A stretch of 15,605 nt of DNA from Betaproteobacteria bacterium (GTDB lineage: Bacteria > Pseudomonadota > Gammaproteobacteria > Burkholderiales > Rhodocyclaceae): assembly GCA_028065725.1 (NCBI GenBank), contig JAPTVL010000311.1, positions 1 through 15,605 on the forward strand, written 5' to 3'. The notes below the pieces were generated by a model. The model saw nothing but the letters and a program-made list of their open reading frames with translations, ran no database searches and was not told the origin of the DNA. Within the stretch, counting starts at the first letter, position 1, and every line of letters begins with the position of its first letter. Made by a program: the position numbers and the translations under genes. This document shows positions 6,153-12,709 of the stretch, one piece after another.

Positions 6153-6440
6153 GTCGTGAATCACCCACATCGCGTCCGACACCAGGCAGACGCCCCCGTA
6201 GCGCTTGAGAATGGGCCGGATGGCCTCGATCACCTGGTTGGCCTGCCGCTCGTCGCAGGCAATGGTCATCAGGACGTTGCCCAGTCCCTGGACACTTTCG
6301 TAGCGCACCCCGCGCTCGCCGCGACCGGTCGCGCGCGGCACGATGGTGTAGCCAACCACGCCGATTCGATCGAGTTCGCCGATGACGTTGTCGAGCTCGA
6401 TTTCCTCGATGACGATCTCGATGCGCTTGACTGGTTTCAT
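6147..6440 (-). CDS. PII-like protein of the bicarbonate transporter (CPII/SbtB type)
   Basis: A 97-residue PII-fold protein placed directly after sbtA. Proteins of this type form trimers that bind adenine nucleotides, and in the carboxysome-linked CPII also bicarbonate; partner SbtB proteins inhibit SbtA. The sequence begins MKPVKRIEIVIEEIELDNVI (first ferredoxin-like strand and helix), has a glycine/arginine-rich T-loop around TGRGERGVRYES (about 39-50), then the second half with VLMTIACDERQANQVIEAIR, and ends CLVSDAMWVIHDS. There is no uridylylation tyrosine in the usual GlnB T-loop context. The C-terminal cysteine hairpin of cyanobacterial SbtB is also absent, so it is closer to the CPII form. 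The start at 6440 has AAGGA, and the gene begins 15 nt after the sbtA stop. Its stop overlaps that of the convergent cbbR. Whether its main partner is SbtA is inference from gene order. Confidence 0.9.
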   Translation of the reverse strand: MKPVKRIEIVIEEIELDNVIGELDRIGVVGYTIVPRATGRGERGVRYESVQGLGNVLMTIACDERQANQVIEAIRPILKRYGGVCLVSDAMWVIHDS

Positions 6441-6455
6441 GGGCTTCCTTACAGA

Positions 6456-7430
6456 TTAACGAGCGAGCCACTGGGCCGCGCTGAAGTATAGCGGGATGCC
6501 CACGATGATATTGAAGGGGAAGGTCACGCCCAGCGATAGCGTAAGGAACAACGCCGGGCTGGCCTCGGGGATTGCCAGGCGCATGGCGGGCGGCACCGCG
6601 ATGTAGGAGGCGCTCGCCGCCAGCACGGCAACCAGCAGCGTGCCGCCCACCCCGAACCCCAGTAGCCAGTGGCCTACAGCCAGGCCGACCATGCCGCCGA
6701 TCAGCGGCATTGCGATGCCAAACACCAGCAAGGATGGGCCGACCTTCCTGAAGTCCCCGATCCGGCGCGACGCCTCCATCCCCATATCGAGCAGGAACAG
6801 GGACAGCACGCCCATGAACATCGTTTCGTAAAAGGGCATGATCTTGTTCAGCCCGGCAGGCTGGGCGATCGCGCCGATCAGCATGCTGCCCAGCAGCAGC
6901 ACGACACTGCCGTTGGTAAAGGCATCATGCACCAGTTCGCGGCTGACCCGCTTCTGGTGGCCGTTGCCATCTTCCTTGCGCGCCAGGTTGGCGAGCGCAA
7001 GACCAATGATGATGGCCGGCGACTCCATGATGGCCAGCATGATCACCGGTTGGCTTTCGTAAGACACCTTAAGCGAATCGAGAAAAGCAATCGCGGTGAC
7101 GAAAGTACCGGCGCTGACCGAGCCATAGTGGGCTGCAATAGCCGCTGCATTGAGACGGTCGATGCGCACCACCCGCGACAGGACGAAATAGGCGACGACA
7201 GGCAGACCGAAGCCCAGCCCCAGCGCCGCGATCACCGCACCGATGGCATCGGCGGGATCGATCTTGGCAAGTTCCATCCCGCCATGAAGGCCAATGCCGA
7301 CCAGAAGATAGATCGAAAGCGCCTTCGCCAGGTCGGGAGGAAACTTCAGATCCGAGCGTATCAGTTGCGCCAGAAACCCCAGTGCAAAAAACAGGATCGC
7401 CGGAATCAGCATGTTGGACAGACTGAACAT
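6456..7430 (-). CDS. sbtA: SbtA-type sodium-dependent bicarbonate transporter
   Basis: A 324-residue inner-membrane protein of the SbtA (DUF897) family, which imports bicarbonate with sodium at high affinity. About ten hydrophobic segments are seen, in two inverted halves around a hydrophilic loop (about 151-166, KEDGNGHQKR), the usual SbtA layout. Family stretches include PPDLAKALSIYLLVGIGLHG (31-50), HYGSVSAGTFVTA (101-113), SASYIAVPPAMR (273-284) and LTLSLGVTFPFNIIVGIPLY near the end. The second and third lie at the ends of broken helices where the substrate binds. It is shorter than cyanobacterial SbtA (~370) through a shorter central loop. The start at 7430 has only a distant GGAA, and an alternative ATG lies six codons in. 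It is the first gene of a two-gene operon with a PII-like protein. With the carboxysome it would complete a CO2-concentrating mechanism. Confidence 0.94.
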   Translation of the reverse strand: MFSLSNMLIPAILFFALGFLAQLIRSDLKFPPDLAKALSIYLLVGIGLHGGMELAKIDPADAIGAVIAALGLGFGLPVVAYFVLSRVVRIDRLNAAAIAAHYGSVSAGTFVTAIAFLDSLKVSYESQPVIMLAIMESPAIIIGLALANLARKEDGNGHQKRVSRELVHDAFTNGSVVLLLGSMLIGAIAQPAGLNKIMPFYETMFMGVLSLFLLDMGMEASRRIGDFRKVGPSLLVFGIAMPLIGGMVGLAVGHWLLGFGVGGTLLVAVLAASASYIAVPPAMRLAIPEASPALFLTLSLGVTFPFNIIVGIPLYFSAAQWLAR

Positions 7431-7487
7431 AGTTGGCTATTCCACGGAGCGCCCCCAGCCGGGGTCTCGACACATCCTAGGGTCAAA

Positions 7488-7535
7488 TAACCATAAGTAA
7501 CAATATTGATAATAAATAGTAATGATTTACTTTTA
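7488..7535. promoter_or_regulatory. AT-rich sbtA upstream region with three CbbR-form motifs
   Basis: The pattern TNA-N7-TNA occurs three times within 48 bases: TAA-CCATAAG-TAA (7488-7500), TAA-TAAATAG-TAA (7510-7522) and TGA-TTTACTT-TTA (7523-7535). The third resembles the motif between csoS2 and cbbR (both TGA-N7-TTAT). The island is much richer in AT than its surroundings, and the sbtA start lies 58 bases away, so it probably holds the promoter. AT-richness alone raises the chance of such matches, so the CbbR assignment is tentative. Confidence 0.4.
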
Positions 7536-7652
7536 TGAATGGTAAGCACGCGGGGGCTCGTCCGGATGCCCCGGGGACGATTGGGGCGGCCGGCTCGACA
7601 AGACATGGAGGTGGGCGTTCCAGGCGCCGTATGCCCCTCGCTGAAAATTCTG

Positions 7653-7682
7653 TTGACGCGTTAACGCGTCACTCGCGAAAAT
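7653..7682 (+). promoter_or_regulatory. Promoter with 18-bp perfect palindrome, probable repressor operator
   Basis: TGACGCGTTAACGCGTCA at 7654-7671 is a perfect 18-bp palindrome. It overlaps a -35 element TTGACG (7653-7658; 5 of 6 matches) and most of the spacer to a weaker -10 GAAAAT (7677-7682; 18-base spacing). An operator in that position would block RNA polymerase. The next gene starts about 100 bases downstream. No regulator gene for it is in the window. Confidence 0.55.
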
Positions 7683-7786
7683 ACCTGCCGTCGGGGTACC
7701 GGCCCCCGGCGTCTGGATGACTCCTCATCCGCAAGACGGTGTCCCGTCCAAGCCTGGTTTTATCCAATCAACCTGGAGCGTATCGC

Positions 7787-9124
7787 TTGGACACCGTCGC
7801 CACCACCGCACCCGCGCCCGTCACCCTGGGCGAATCTTTCAAATACTGGCTCAAGCTCGGCTTCATCAGTTTCGGCGGCCCCGCCGGGCAGATCTCGATG
7901 ATGCATCAGGAACTGGTGGAGAAGCGCCGCTGGATTTCCGAGCATCGCTACCTGCACGCGCTCAACTACTGCATGCTGCTGCCGGGTCCGGAGGCGATCC
8001 AGCTGGCGATCTACATCAGCTGGCTGATGCATGGCGTGTGCGGCGCGATCGTCGCCGGCGTGCTGTTCTTCCTACCCGCCTTCGTGCTGCTGTCGCTGCT
8101 GGCCGGCCTGTATCTGGCGTACGGCAATCTCGCCTGGGTGCAGGGCATCTTCTACGGCATCAAGCCGGCGGTGGTGGCGATCGTTCTGTTCGCGGCCTGG
8201 CGCATCGGCAGCCGCGCCTTGAAGAACGAGGTGCTGTGGGGGATGGCGGCGCTCGCCTTCATCGGCATCTTCTTTTTCGACATCGCCTTTCCGTGGATCG
8301 TGCTGGCCGCGGGACTGATCGGCGCGATCGGAGGCAAGCTCGCGCCGCACAAGTTCAAGGCAGGCGGCGGCCACGGCGCCAGCGCGAAGGAATACGGTCC
8401 GGCGATCATCGACGACGACACCCCGCCGCCCGCCCACGCACGTTTCAGCTGGCGCAAGCTAGCCATCAAGGTCGCCGCATTCGTGCTGATCTGGCTGGGA
8501 GTGATGCTGGCGGTCCACGGCGTGCCCGATCTCTACGACATGGGAGAGTTCTTTACCAAGGCGGCCTTCCTCACCATCGGCGGCGCCTACGCGGTGCTGC
8601 CCTACGTCTACCAGGGCGGCGTCGAACATTTCCAGTGGCTGACCGGCCCGCAGATGATGGACGGCCTGGCGCTGGGCGAAGCCACGCCGGGGCCGCTGAT
8701 CATGATCGTCACCTGGGTCGGCTATCTCGGCGGCGTCGCCAAGGCGGTGTTCGACAACCCGGTCGCGGCCGGCCTGGCAGGCGCAGCGGTAGCAACCTTC
8801 TTCACCTTCCTGCCCTCCTTCCTGTTCATCCTCGTCGGCGGCCCCCTGGTCGAAGCCACCCGCGGCGAGATCCGCTTCACCGCACCGCTGACCGGCATCA
8901 CCGCGGCGGTGGTCGGCGTCATCCTCAACCTCGCGGTATTCTTCGCCTGGCACGCCTTCTGGCCGCAGGGCACGGCAGACGCGCCGTTCGCCGGGACCTT
9001 CGACGGGTTTCCGGTCATCGTCGCCGTTGCCGCCTTCGTCGCCCTGTGGAAATACAAGGCCGACATCATGAAGGTGATCGGCGTGTGCGCCCTGCTCGGG
9101 CTGGCTTATTCGTTATCGATGTGA
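7787..9124 (+). CDS. chrA: Chromate transporter (CHR) family protein, two-domain form
   Basis: A 445-residue inner-membrane protein of the CHR family, whose studied members export chromate; many homologues have unknown substrates. It has both halves of the long form. The first half contains LGFISFGGPAGQISMMHQEL and YCMLLPGPEAIQLAIYISW. The second half, after a hydrophilic linker (about 200-235), contains FLTIGGAYAVLPYVYQGG and LGEATPGPLIMIVTWVGYLGG. FGGP and LPGPEA pair with GGAY and ATPGPL as the family repeat signatures. The start chosen is TTG at 7787, with GGAG eight bases upstream. The frame stays open to a GTG at 7739, which has no ribosome site. It is the first gene of a likely operon with a rhodanese 7 nt downstream. 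No chrB regulator is adjacent, so a role in chromate resistance is plausible but not shown; sulfur oxyanion export is another option. Confidence 0.9.
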   Translation: MDTVATTAPAPVTLGESFKYWLKLGFISFGGPAGQISMMHQELVEKRRWISEHRYLHALNYCMLLPGPEAIQLAIYISWLMHGVCGAIVAGVLFFLPAFVLLSLLAGLYLAYGNLAWVQGIFYGIKPAVVAIVLFAAWRIGSRALKNEVLWGMAALAFIGIFFFDIAFPWIVLAAGLIGAIGGKLAPHKFKAGGGHGASAKEYGPAIIDDDTPPPAHARFSWRKLAIKVAAFVLIWLGVMLAVHGVPDLYDMGEFFTKAAFLTIGGAYAVLPYVYQGGVEHFQWLTGPQMMDGLALGEATPGPLIMIVTWVGYLGGVAKAVFDNPVAAGLAGAAVATFFTFLPSFLFILVGGPLVEATRGEIRFTAPLTGITAAVVGVILNLAVFFAWHAFWPQGTADAPFAGTFDGFPVIVAVAAFVALWKYKADIMKVIGVCALLGLAYSLSM

Positions 9125-9131
9125 GGACACC

Positions 9132-9506
9132 ATGGAACCCAAGACCCAACCCCTCAAGCGCTGCGGCTGCGGCAGCCCCACCGACAAATGCCCTGACCTG
9201 CCGCGCACCATACAGCCCGCCAAGCTGAACCCGGACACCACGCTGGTGTTCGACGTGCGGCGCGAAGCCGACTTCGCCGCATCGAACGAGATCATCCCCG
9301 GCGCACTGTGGAAAAACCCGGACAAGATCGACGCCTGGATCGGCGCCCTGCCGCTCACCCAGGACGTGGTGATCTACTGCGTGCGCGGCGGCGCCGTGTC
9401 GAACACGGTGGTCGACCGCCTGCAGGCCGCCGGCGTCAAGGCGCGCTACATCGAGGGTGGCCTCGATGCGTACAAGGCGGCAGGCGGCAAAATCGCCCGC
9501 AAATAA
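9132..9506 (+). CDS. Single-domain rhodanese-like protein with N-terminal cysteine cluster
   Basis: A 124-residue protein with one rhodanese domain (about 25-120), a fold that carries persulfide sulfur on an active-site cysteine. The loop is C83-V-R-G-G-A, in the setting DVVIYCVRGGAVSNTV, with LVFDVRREADFAASNEIIPGA as the first half and YIEGGLDAYKAAGG as the end. The reactive cysteine and the following arginine are present, so it may be active as a sulfurtransferase. The loop ends in Ala instead of the common Arg, so substrate choice may differ. Before the domain lies RCGCGSPTDKC (C11, C13, C20), which could bind a metal or act in redox; I do not know this extension. GAGGA precedes the ATG at 9132, 7 nt after the chromate transporter stop. 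It is probably cytosolic (no signal peptide). The link with the transporter suggests handling of oxyanion or sulfur stress. Confidence 0.88.
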   Translation: MEPKTQPLKRCGCGSPTDKCPDLPRTIQPAKLNPDTTLVFDVRREADFAASNEIIPGALWKNPDKIDAWIGALPLTQDVVIYCVRGGAVSNTVVDRLQAAGVKARYIEGGLDAYKAAGGKIARK

Positions 9507-9553
9507 CAGGCACCTGATGCGCACCCCGTAATCACTCTGCAGACCCTCCCGCG

Positions 9554-10432
9554 ATGCTCGCCCTGCGCATCCTCTCCATCGTCTTCCCGGTCTTCGCGAT
9601 CATCGGCATCGGCTGGTGGTACGGCCGGGTCAAGCGTCCCGACATCGGCGTCACAAACCAGATCAGCATGGACGTGCTGGTGCCGGCGCTGGTGTTCGCG
9701 GCGCTGGCCTCCAAATCCTTCGACTTCGCGCACTACTGGCAGCTGGCGCTCGCGGGCGTCGCGGTGATTCTGGGCTCGGGCCTGCTCGCCTGGCCTTTGG
9801 CGCGGCTGCTGAAGGTGGACGCCAAGACCTTCGTGCCGCCGATGATGTTCAACAACTCCGGCAACATGGGCATCCCGCTGATCGTGCTGGCCTTCGGCGA
9901 GGCGGCGCTGGGGGCGGCGATCATCCTGTTCCTGGTGGAGATGGTGCTGCACTTCTCGATGGGCCCCTACATGCTGGCCCACCGCATGCGGCTGTTGCAG
10001 CTGCTGAAAACCCCGGTGATGGCGGCGACGATGCTGGGCGTGGCAGTGAGCCTGTCCGGCACGAGCCTGCCGCAGCCGCTCTACACCGCGATCAAGATGC
10101 TCGGCGACGCCTCGATCCCCATGCTGCTGTTCGCGCTGGGGGTGCGGCTGAACCAGGTGTCGTTCGAGGACTGGCACATCGGCCTGGCGGGCGGCATCGT
10201 GTCGCCGGCCACCGGCATCGTCATGGTGCTGCTGGTCTCCCCGTTCCTCGACCTCGATCCGGTGCAGCAATCGATCCTGCTGGTGTTCGGCGCGCTGCCG
10301 CCCGCGGTGCTGAATTACCTGATGGCGGAGCAGTACCGCCAGGAACCGGAGCGGGTGGCGTCCATCGTGCTGCTCGGCAACCTGGCCGCGCTTGCCGTCA
10401 TGCCGGTTGTCCTGGCATTCGCCCTGCGCTGA
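9554..10432 (+). CDS. AEC-family (auxin efflux carrier-like) permease
   Basis: A 292-residue inner-membrane protein of the AEC family. Bacterial members move small organic acids such as malate or malonate; the name comes from plant PIN proteins. The start RILSIVFPVFAIIGIGWWYG is a membrane segment with the family's first motif. MDVLVPALVFAALASKSFDF and MMFNNSGNMGIPLIVLAFGE follow; the NNSGNMGIPL segment is the conserved core motif. ILLVFGALPPAVLNYLMAEQY closes the last third. Eight to ten membrane segments are predicted by eye, and the length is close to the family's ~300. The ATG at 9554 has no clear ribosome site, and 47 nt separate it from the rhodanese, so it may be read through from upstream. 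The substrate cannot be told from the sequence. Confidence 0.88.
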   Translation: MLALRILSIVFPVFAIIGIGWWYGRVKRPDIGVTNQISMDVLVPALVFAALASKSFDFAHYWQLALAGVAVILGSGLLAWPLARLLKVDAKTFVPPMMFNNSGNMGIPLIVLAFGEAALGAAIILFLVEMVLHFSMGPYMLAHRMRLLQLLKTPVMAATMLGVAVSLSGTSLPQPLYTAIKMLGDASIPMLLFALGVRLNQVSFEDWHIGLAGGIVSPATGIVMVLLVSPFLDLDPVQQSILLVFGALPPAVLNYLMAEQYRQEPERVASIVLLGNLAALAVMPVVLAFALR

Positions 10433-10489
10433 CCGACTGGTTTCCCCTGGGCGCTCACCGTAGCTGTGAAAATCGAATACCCACATCAG

Positions 10490-10526
10490 GTAAATGGTTG
10501 ACTGATTTACTAGGTTATTCTATTGT
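10490..10526 (+). promoter_or_regulatory. Promoter of the dsrC/tusE-like gene with inverted repeat
   Basis: TTGACT (10498-10503; 5 of 6) and TATTGT (10521-10526; 4 of 6) are 17 bases apart, giving a start near 10533 and a leader of about 30 nt. GTAAAT (10490-10495) and ATTTAC (10505-10510) form an inverted repeat that straddles the -35 element, so a regulator may bind there. The gene upstream ends at 10432, so this gene has its own promoter. Confidence 0.55.
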
Positions 10527-10564
10527 GCGCCATCGCAATTTTTAATGAACACAAGGACTGCATC

Positions 10565-10897
10565 ATGGAACGTGAAATCAACGGCAAAATGGTCGAAACC
10601 GACCCCGAAGGCTATCTGGTCAACCTGGAAGACTGGTCCGAGGAACTGGCTGTCGAACTGGCCAAGGAAGACAAACTGGAGCTGGGCGAGAACCACTGGA
10701 AGGTCATCCACTACATGCGCGACCAGTTCGCCCAGAACGGCACCGCCCCCAACCTTCGCTTCCTGCAGAAAGGCCTGAAGGAAGAGTTCGGCGACGAATG
10801 GGGCGACAAGAAATTCCTGTTCGACCTGTTCCCGTTCGGCCCCGCCAAGCAGGCAGGCCGCTACGCCGGCACCCCGAAGCCGACCGGCTGCGTGTGA
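10565..10897 (+). CDS. DsrC/TusE-family sulfur carrier protein with a single C-terminal cysteine
   Basis: A 110-residue protein of the DsrC/TusE family, small cytosolic carriers that hold sulfur on a cysteine near a flexible C-terminus. Family signatures are clear: DPEGYLVNLEDWSEELAVEL, ENHWKVIHYMRDQF and FDLFPFGPAKQA, ending PKPTGCV. The penultimate cysteine C109 (CysA) is present. The second DsrC cysteine, 11 residues before it, is replaced by glycine (G98, in KQAGRYAG). Full DsrC proteins use both to form a trisulfide, whereas TusE-type relays use only CysA. So this is either TusE (tRNA 2-thiouridylation relay) or a single-cysteine DsrC homologue of sulfur oxidisers. No tusBCD or dsr genes are in the window. 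The ATG at 10565 has AAGGA seven bases before it, and the longer frame from 10523 starts inside the promoter -10. The gene is monocistronic, between its own promoter and a strong terminator. Confidence 0.93.
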   Translation: MEREINGKMVETDPEGYLVNLEDWSEELAVELAKEDKLELGENHWKVIHYMRDQFAQNGTAPNLRFLQKGLKEEFGDEWGDKKFLFDLFPFGPAKQAGRYAGTPKPTGCV

Positions 10898-11245
10898 GCG
10901 TGGTTGTTTGACGCTTGAGCGTCTTACAACCAGAGCCTGCCTCTTGCGGGCAAACAGTTTCCGCTTCATCAAAAGCCCCGTTATTCACGGGGCTTTTTTT
11001 CGCCCTGTGCCGTTGCATTGCAGATCGCTGGGTGGGCCAGATGACGCGTCGCGCTATCGGGCGACGCCGCTGGCGGCAGGCGATTTGAGAAGGCATCTAA
11101 ACCGGTGCAACCACAGAGGCTGGCCTGCTGTCTGTCGAGTCGAAATGGCTCGCGACCGGCACCGGGCGCCGATCCAGGGAGAACAAGCGGTTCCCCTTTG
11201 GCCGGGCTGGCCGTTCATAATGTTTTCATGCCAGATGGAATGTTG
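10898..11245. other. Intergenic region before the efflux operon
   Basis: This 348-bp stretch contains the terminator at 10971-11000 and then about 245 bases with no convincing gene. Short open frames here lack ribosome sites and recognisable products. A possible -10 for the efflux operon is CATAAT at 11216-11221 (5 of 6), but no good -35 lies 16-18 bases before it, so the promoter is left undefined. No RNA gene was recognised. Confidence 0.55.
10971..11000 (+). terminator. Strong Rho-independent terminator
   Basis: AAAAGCCCCG (10971-10980) pairs fully with CGGGGCTTTT (10988-10997) across a seven-base loop TTATTCA, followed by further T residues to 11000. The stem has a GC core and a T-tract on its 3' side, with A on the 5' side, so it could work in both directions. 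It ends the dsrC/tusE-like transcript 73 nt after its stop and separates it from the efflux operon. Confidence 0.93.
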
Positions 11246-12709
11246 ATGCGCATGCACACGAACACACCTCAACCGACGCGCTTGCTGCTCATGCTCGCCG
11301 GCCTTGGCCTTGCGGGATGCGCCGCGGTCGGACCGGACTACGTGCCGCCGGCAACCGACGTGCCCGCAGGGTGGAGCCGGCTCGATACCGCGTCCCAGCC
11401 GGTGACGCGCGCCGACGCGCCCGGCGATCTCAGCCAGTGGTGGCAGCGCCTGAACGATCCGCTGCTGTCCCAACTGATAGCCGAAGCCCTGCAAGCCAGC
11501 CCCGATCTGCGCAGCGCGCAGGCGAGATTGCGCGAAGCGCGTGCCCGCCGCACGGTGGCCGCCGCCGCGCGCTTCCCCAGCGTGGCCGCGTCGGGCAACG
11601 CCCGCCGTAGCCGGTCGAGCGAGGAAACCGGCAGCGGCGACTCGCGCAATGCCTTCAGCGCCGGCTTCGACGCCAGCTGGGAGATCGACGTGTTCGGCGG
11701 CGTGCGCCGCGGCATCGAGGCGGCCGAGGCCGACCTCGAATCGACCGTTGCCAACCTGGACAACACCCGGGTGTCGCTGGCGTCCGAAGTGGCGCTGAAC
11801 TACGTCGAGCTACGCGCCCTGCAGACTCGCCTCGGCATTGCCCGCGCCAACCTCGCCAGCCAGTCCGAGACGCTGCAGCTCACCGACTGGCGCGCGCAGG
11901 CCGGACTGGTCAGCAGCCAGGACGTCGAGCAGGCACGCAGCAACCGCGAGCAGACCCGGGCGCAGATTCCGAGTCTTGAAACCAGCCTTGCCGAATCGGA
12001 GCATGGCCTGGATAGCCTGCTGGGCCGTGCGCCGGGCGCGTTGCATGCGCGCCTCGCCGCAACCGGCGAGCTGCCGGCCGTGCCCGATCAGATCGCCGTC
12101 GGCATCCCGGCCGACACCCTGCGCCAACGTCCGGACGTGCGCGCCGCCGAGCGCAAGCTGGCGGCGGAAACCGCCCGTGTAGGCGTGGCCGAAGCGGCAC
12201 GCTATCCATCTTTCACGCTCTCGGGCTCGATCGGCCTCGAAGCGCTGACCCTGGGCGCGCTCGGCAACAGCGGCGCCGCCACCTCGTCGCTGCTTGCCGG
12301 CATCACGAGCCCCATCTTCGACGCCGGACGCCTGGGTGCCCAGGTCGAGATCCAGGATGCGGTGCGCGAGCAGGCGCAGCTTACGTACGAACAGGCCGTG
12401 CTCGCCGCGCTGCAGGAGGTGGAAAACGCGCTGGTTGCGCTGGCCCGCAACCGCGAGCGCGTCGAGGCGCTGGCGATCGCCGCCGAATCGGCGCGCAACG
12501 CGGCGCAACTGGCGCAGCAGCGTTACAGCGCGGGGCTCATCGATTTCCAGTCGGTACTCGACACCGAGCGCAGCGTGCTGTCCGCCGAGGACAGCCTCGC
12601 CAGCAGCCGCGCCGACGGCGTGCTGGCGCTCATCCGTTTGTACAAGGCACTGGGCGGCGGCTGGCCTCATGCGACCGAAGCCAGCCCGCTCAGCAAGGAC
12701 TCCCCATGA
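11246..12709 (+). CDS. Outer-membrane efflux lipoprotein, NodT/TolC-type
   Basis: The outer-membrane channel of a tripartite efflux system (RND-type outer-membrane factor, NodT family), 487 residues. It starts with a lipoprotein signal peptide whose lipobox L22-A23-G24-C25 is followed by AAVGPDYVPP, a classical NodT-family opening, so C25 is probably acylated. Two outer-membrane-efflux repeats follow. The first, at about 75-260, contains WWQRLNDPLLSQLIAEAL, DASWEIDVFGGVRRGIEAAE and LASEVALNYVELRALQTRL. The second, at about 285-475, contains RPDVRAAERKLAAETARVGVAE, SPIFDAGRL and LAQQRYSAGLIDFQSVLDTE. Start choice: ATG 11246 has GGA six bases upstream and gives a proper signal peptide; ATGs at 11228, 11240 and 11252 are alternatives, and the long frame from 11105 is not credible. 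Its stop overlaps the adaptor start (ATGA), so the operon is translationally coupled. Confidence 0.94.
   Translation: MRMHTNTPQPTRLLLMLAGLGLAGCAAVGPDYVPPATDVPAGWSRLDTASQPVTRADAPGDLSQWWQRLNDPLLSQLIAEALQASPDLRSAQARLREARARRTVAAAARFPSVAASGNARRSRSSEETGSGDSRNAFSAGFDASWEIDVFGGVRRGIEAAEADLESTVANLDNTRVSLASEVALNYVELRALQTRLGIARANLASQSETLQLTDWRAQAGLVSSQDVEQARSNREQTRAQIPSLETSLAESEHGLDSLLGRAPGALHARLAATGELPAVPDQIAVGIPADTLRQRPDVRAAERKLAAETARVGVAEAARYPSFTLSGSIGLEALTLGALGNSGAATSSLLAGITSPIFDAGRLGAQVEIQDAVREQAQLTYEQAVLAALQEVENALVALARNRERVEALAIAAESARNAAQLAQQRYSAGLIDFQSVLDTERSVLSAEDSLASSRADGVLALIRLYKALGGGWPHATEASPLSKDSP

Larger units (their letters stand above)
7431..7786. promoter_or_regulatory. Intergenic region between sbtA and the chromate-transporter gene
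   Basis: This 356-bp gap between divergent genes holds three parts. The first 57 bases are the sbtA leader. Positions 7481-7545 are the AT-rich island described separately. Positions 7546-7786 are GC-rich and contain the palindrome and promoter of the downstream operon. Short open frames here have no ribosome sites or recognisable product. I see no RNA gene or terminator. Confidence 0.7.

Noticed and set aside
7717..9228. 503-residue plus-strand frame overlapping the chromate transporter
   Set aside because: Arg/Gly-rich composition and complete overlap with a clear membrane protein in another frame mark it as a shadow.
9446..10486. 346-residue minus-strand frame opposite the AEC permease
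   Set aside because: It is rich in His, Gln and Arg with no domain, and its reading is the mirror of a well-supported membrane protein.
10523..10564. Longer start for the DsrC/TusE-like gene at 10523
   Set aside because: It starts within the predicted -10 element and adds residues without family similarity. ATG 10565 has a good ribosome site.
10908..10925. Small inverted repeat GACGC-TTGA-GCGTC after the DsrC/TusE-like gene
   Set aside because: The stem has only five pairs and no T-tract; the strong terminator follows at 10971.
11105..11245. Longer start for the outer-membrane lipoprotein at 11105
   Set aside because: It would put about 47 unrelated residues before the lipoprotein signal peptide, which must be N-terminal.
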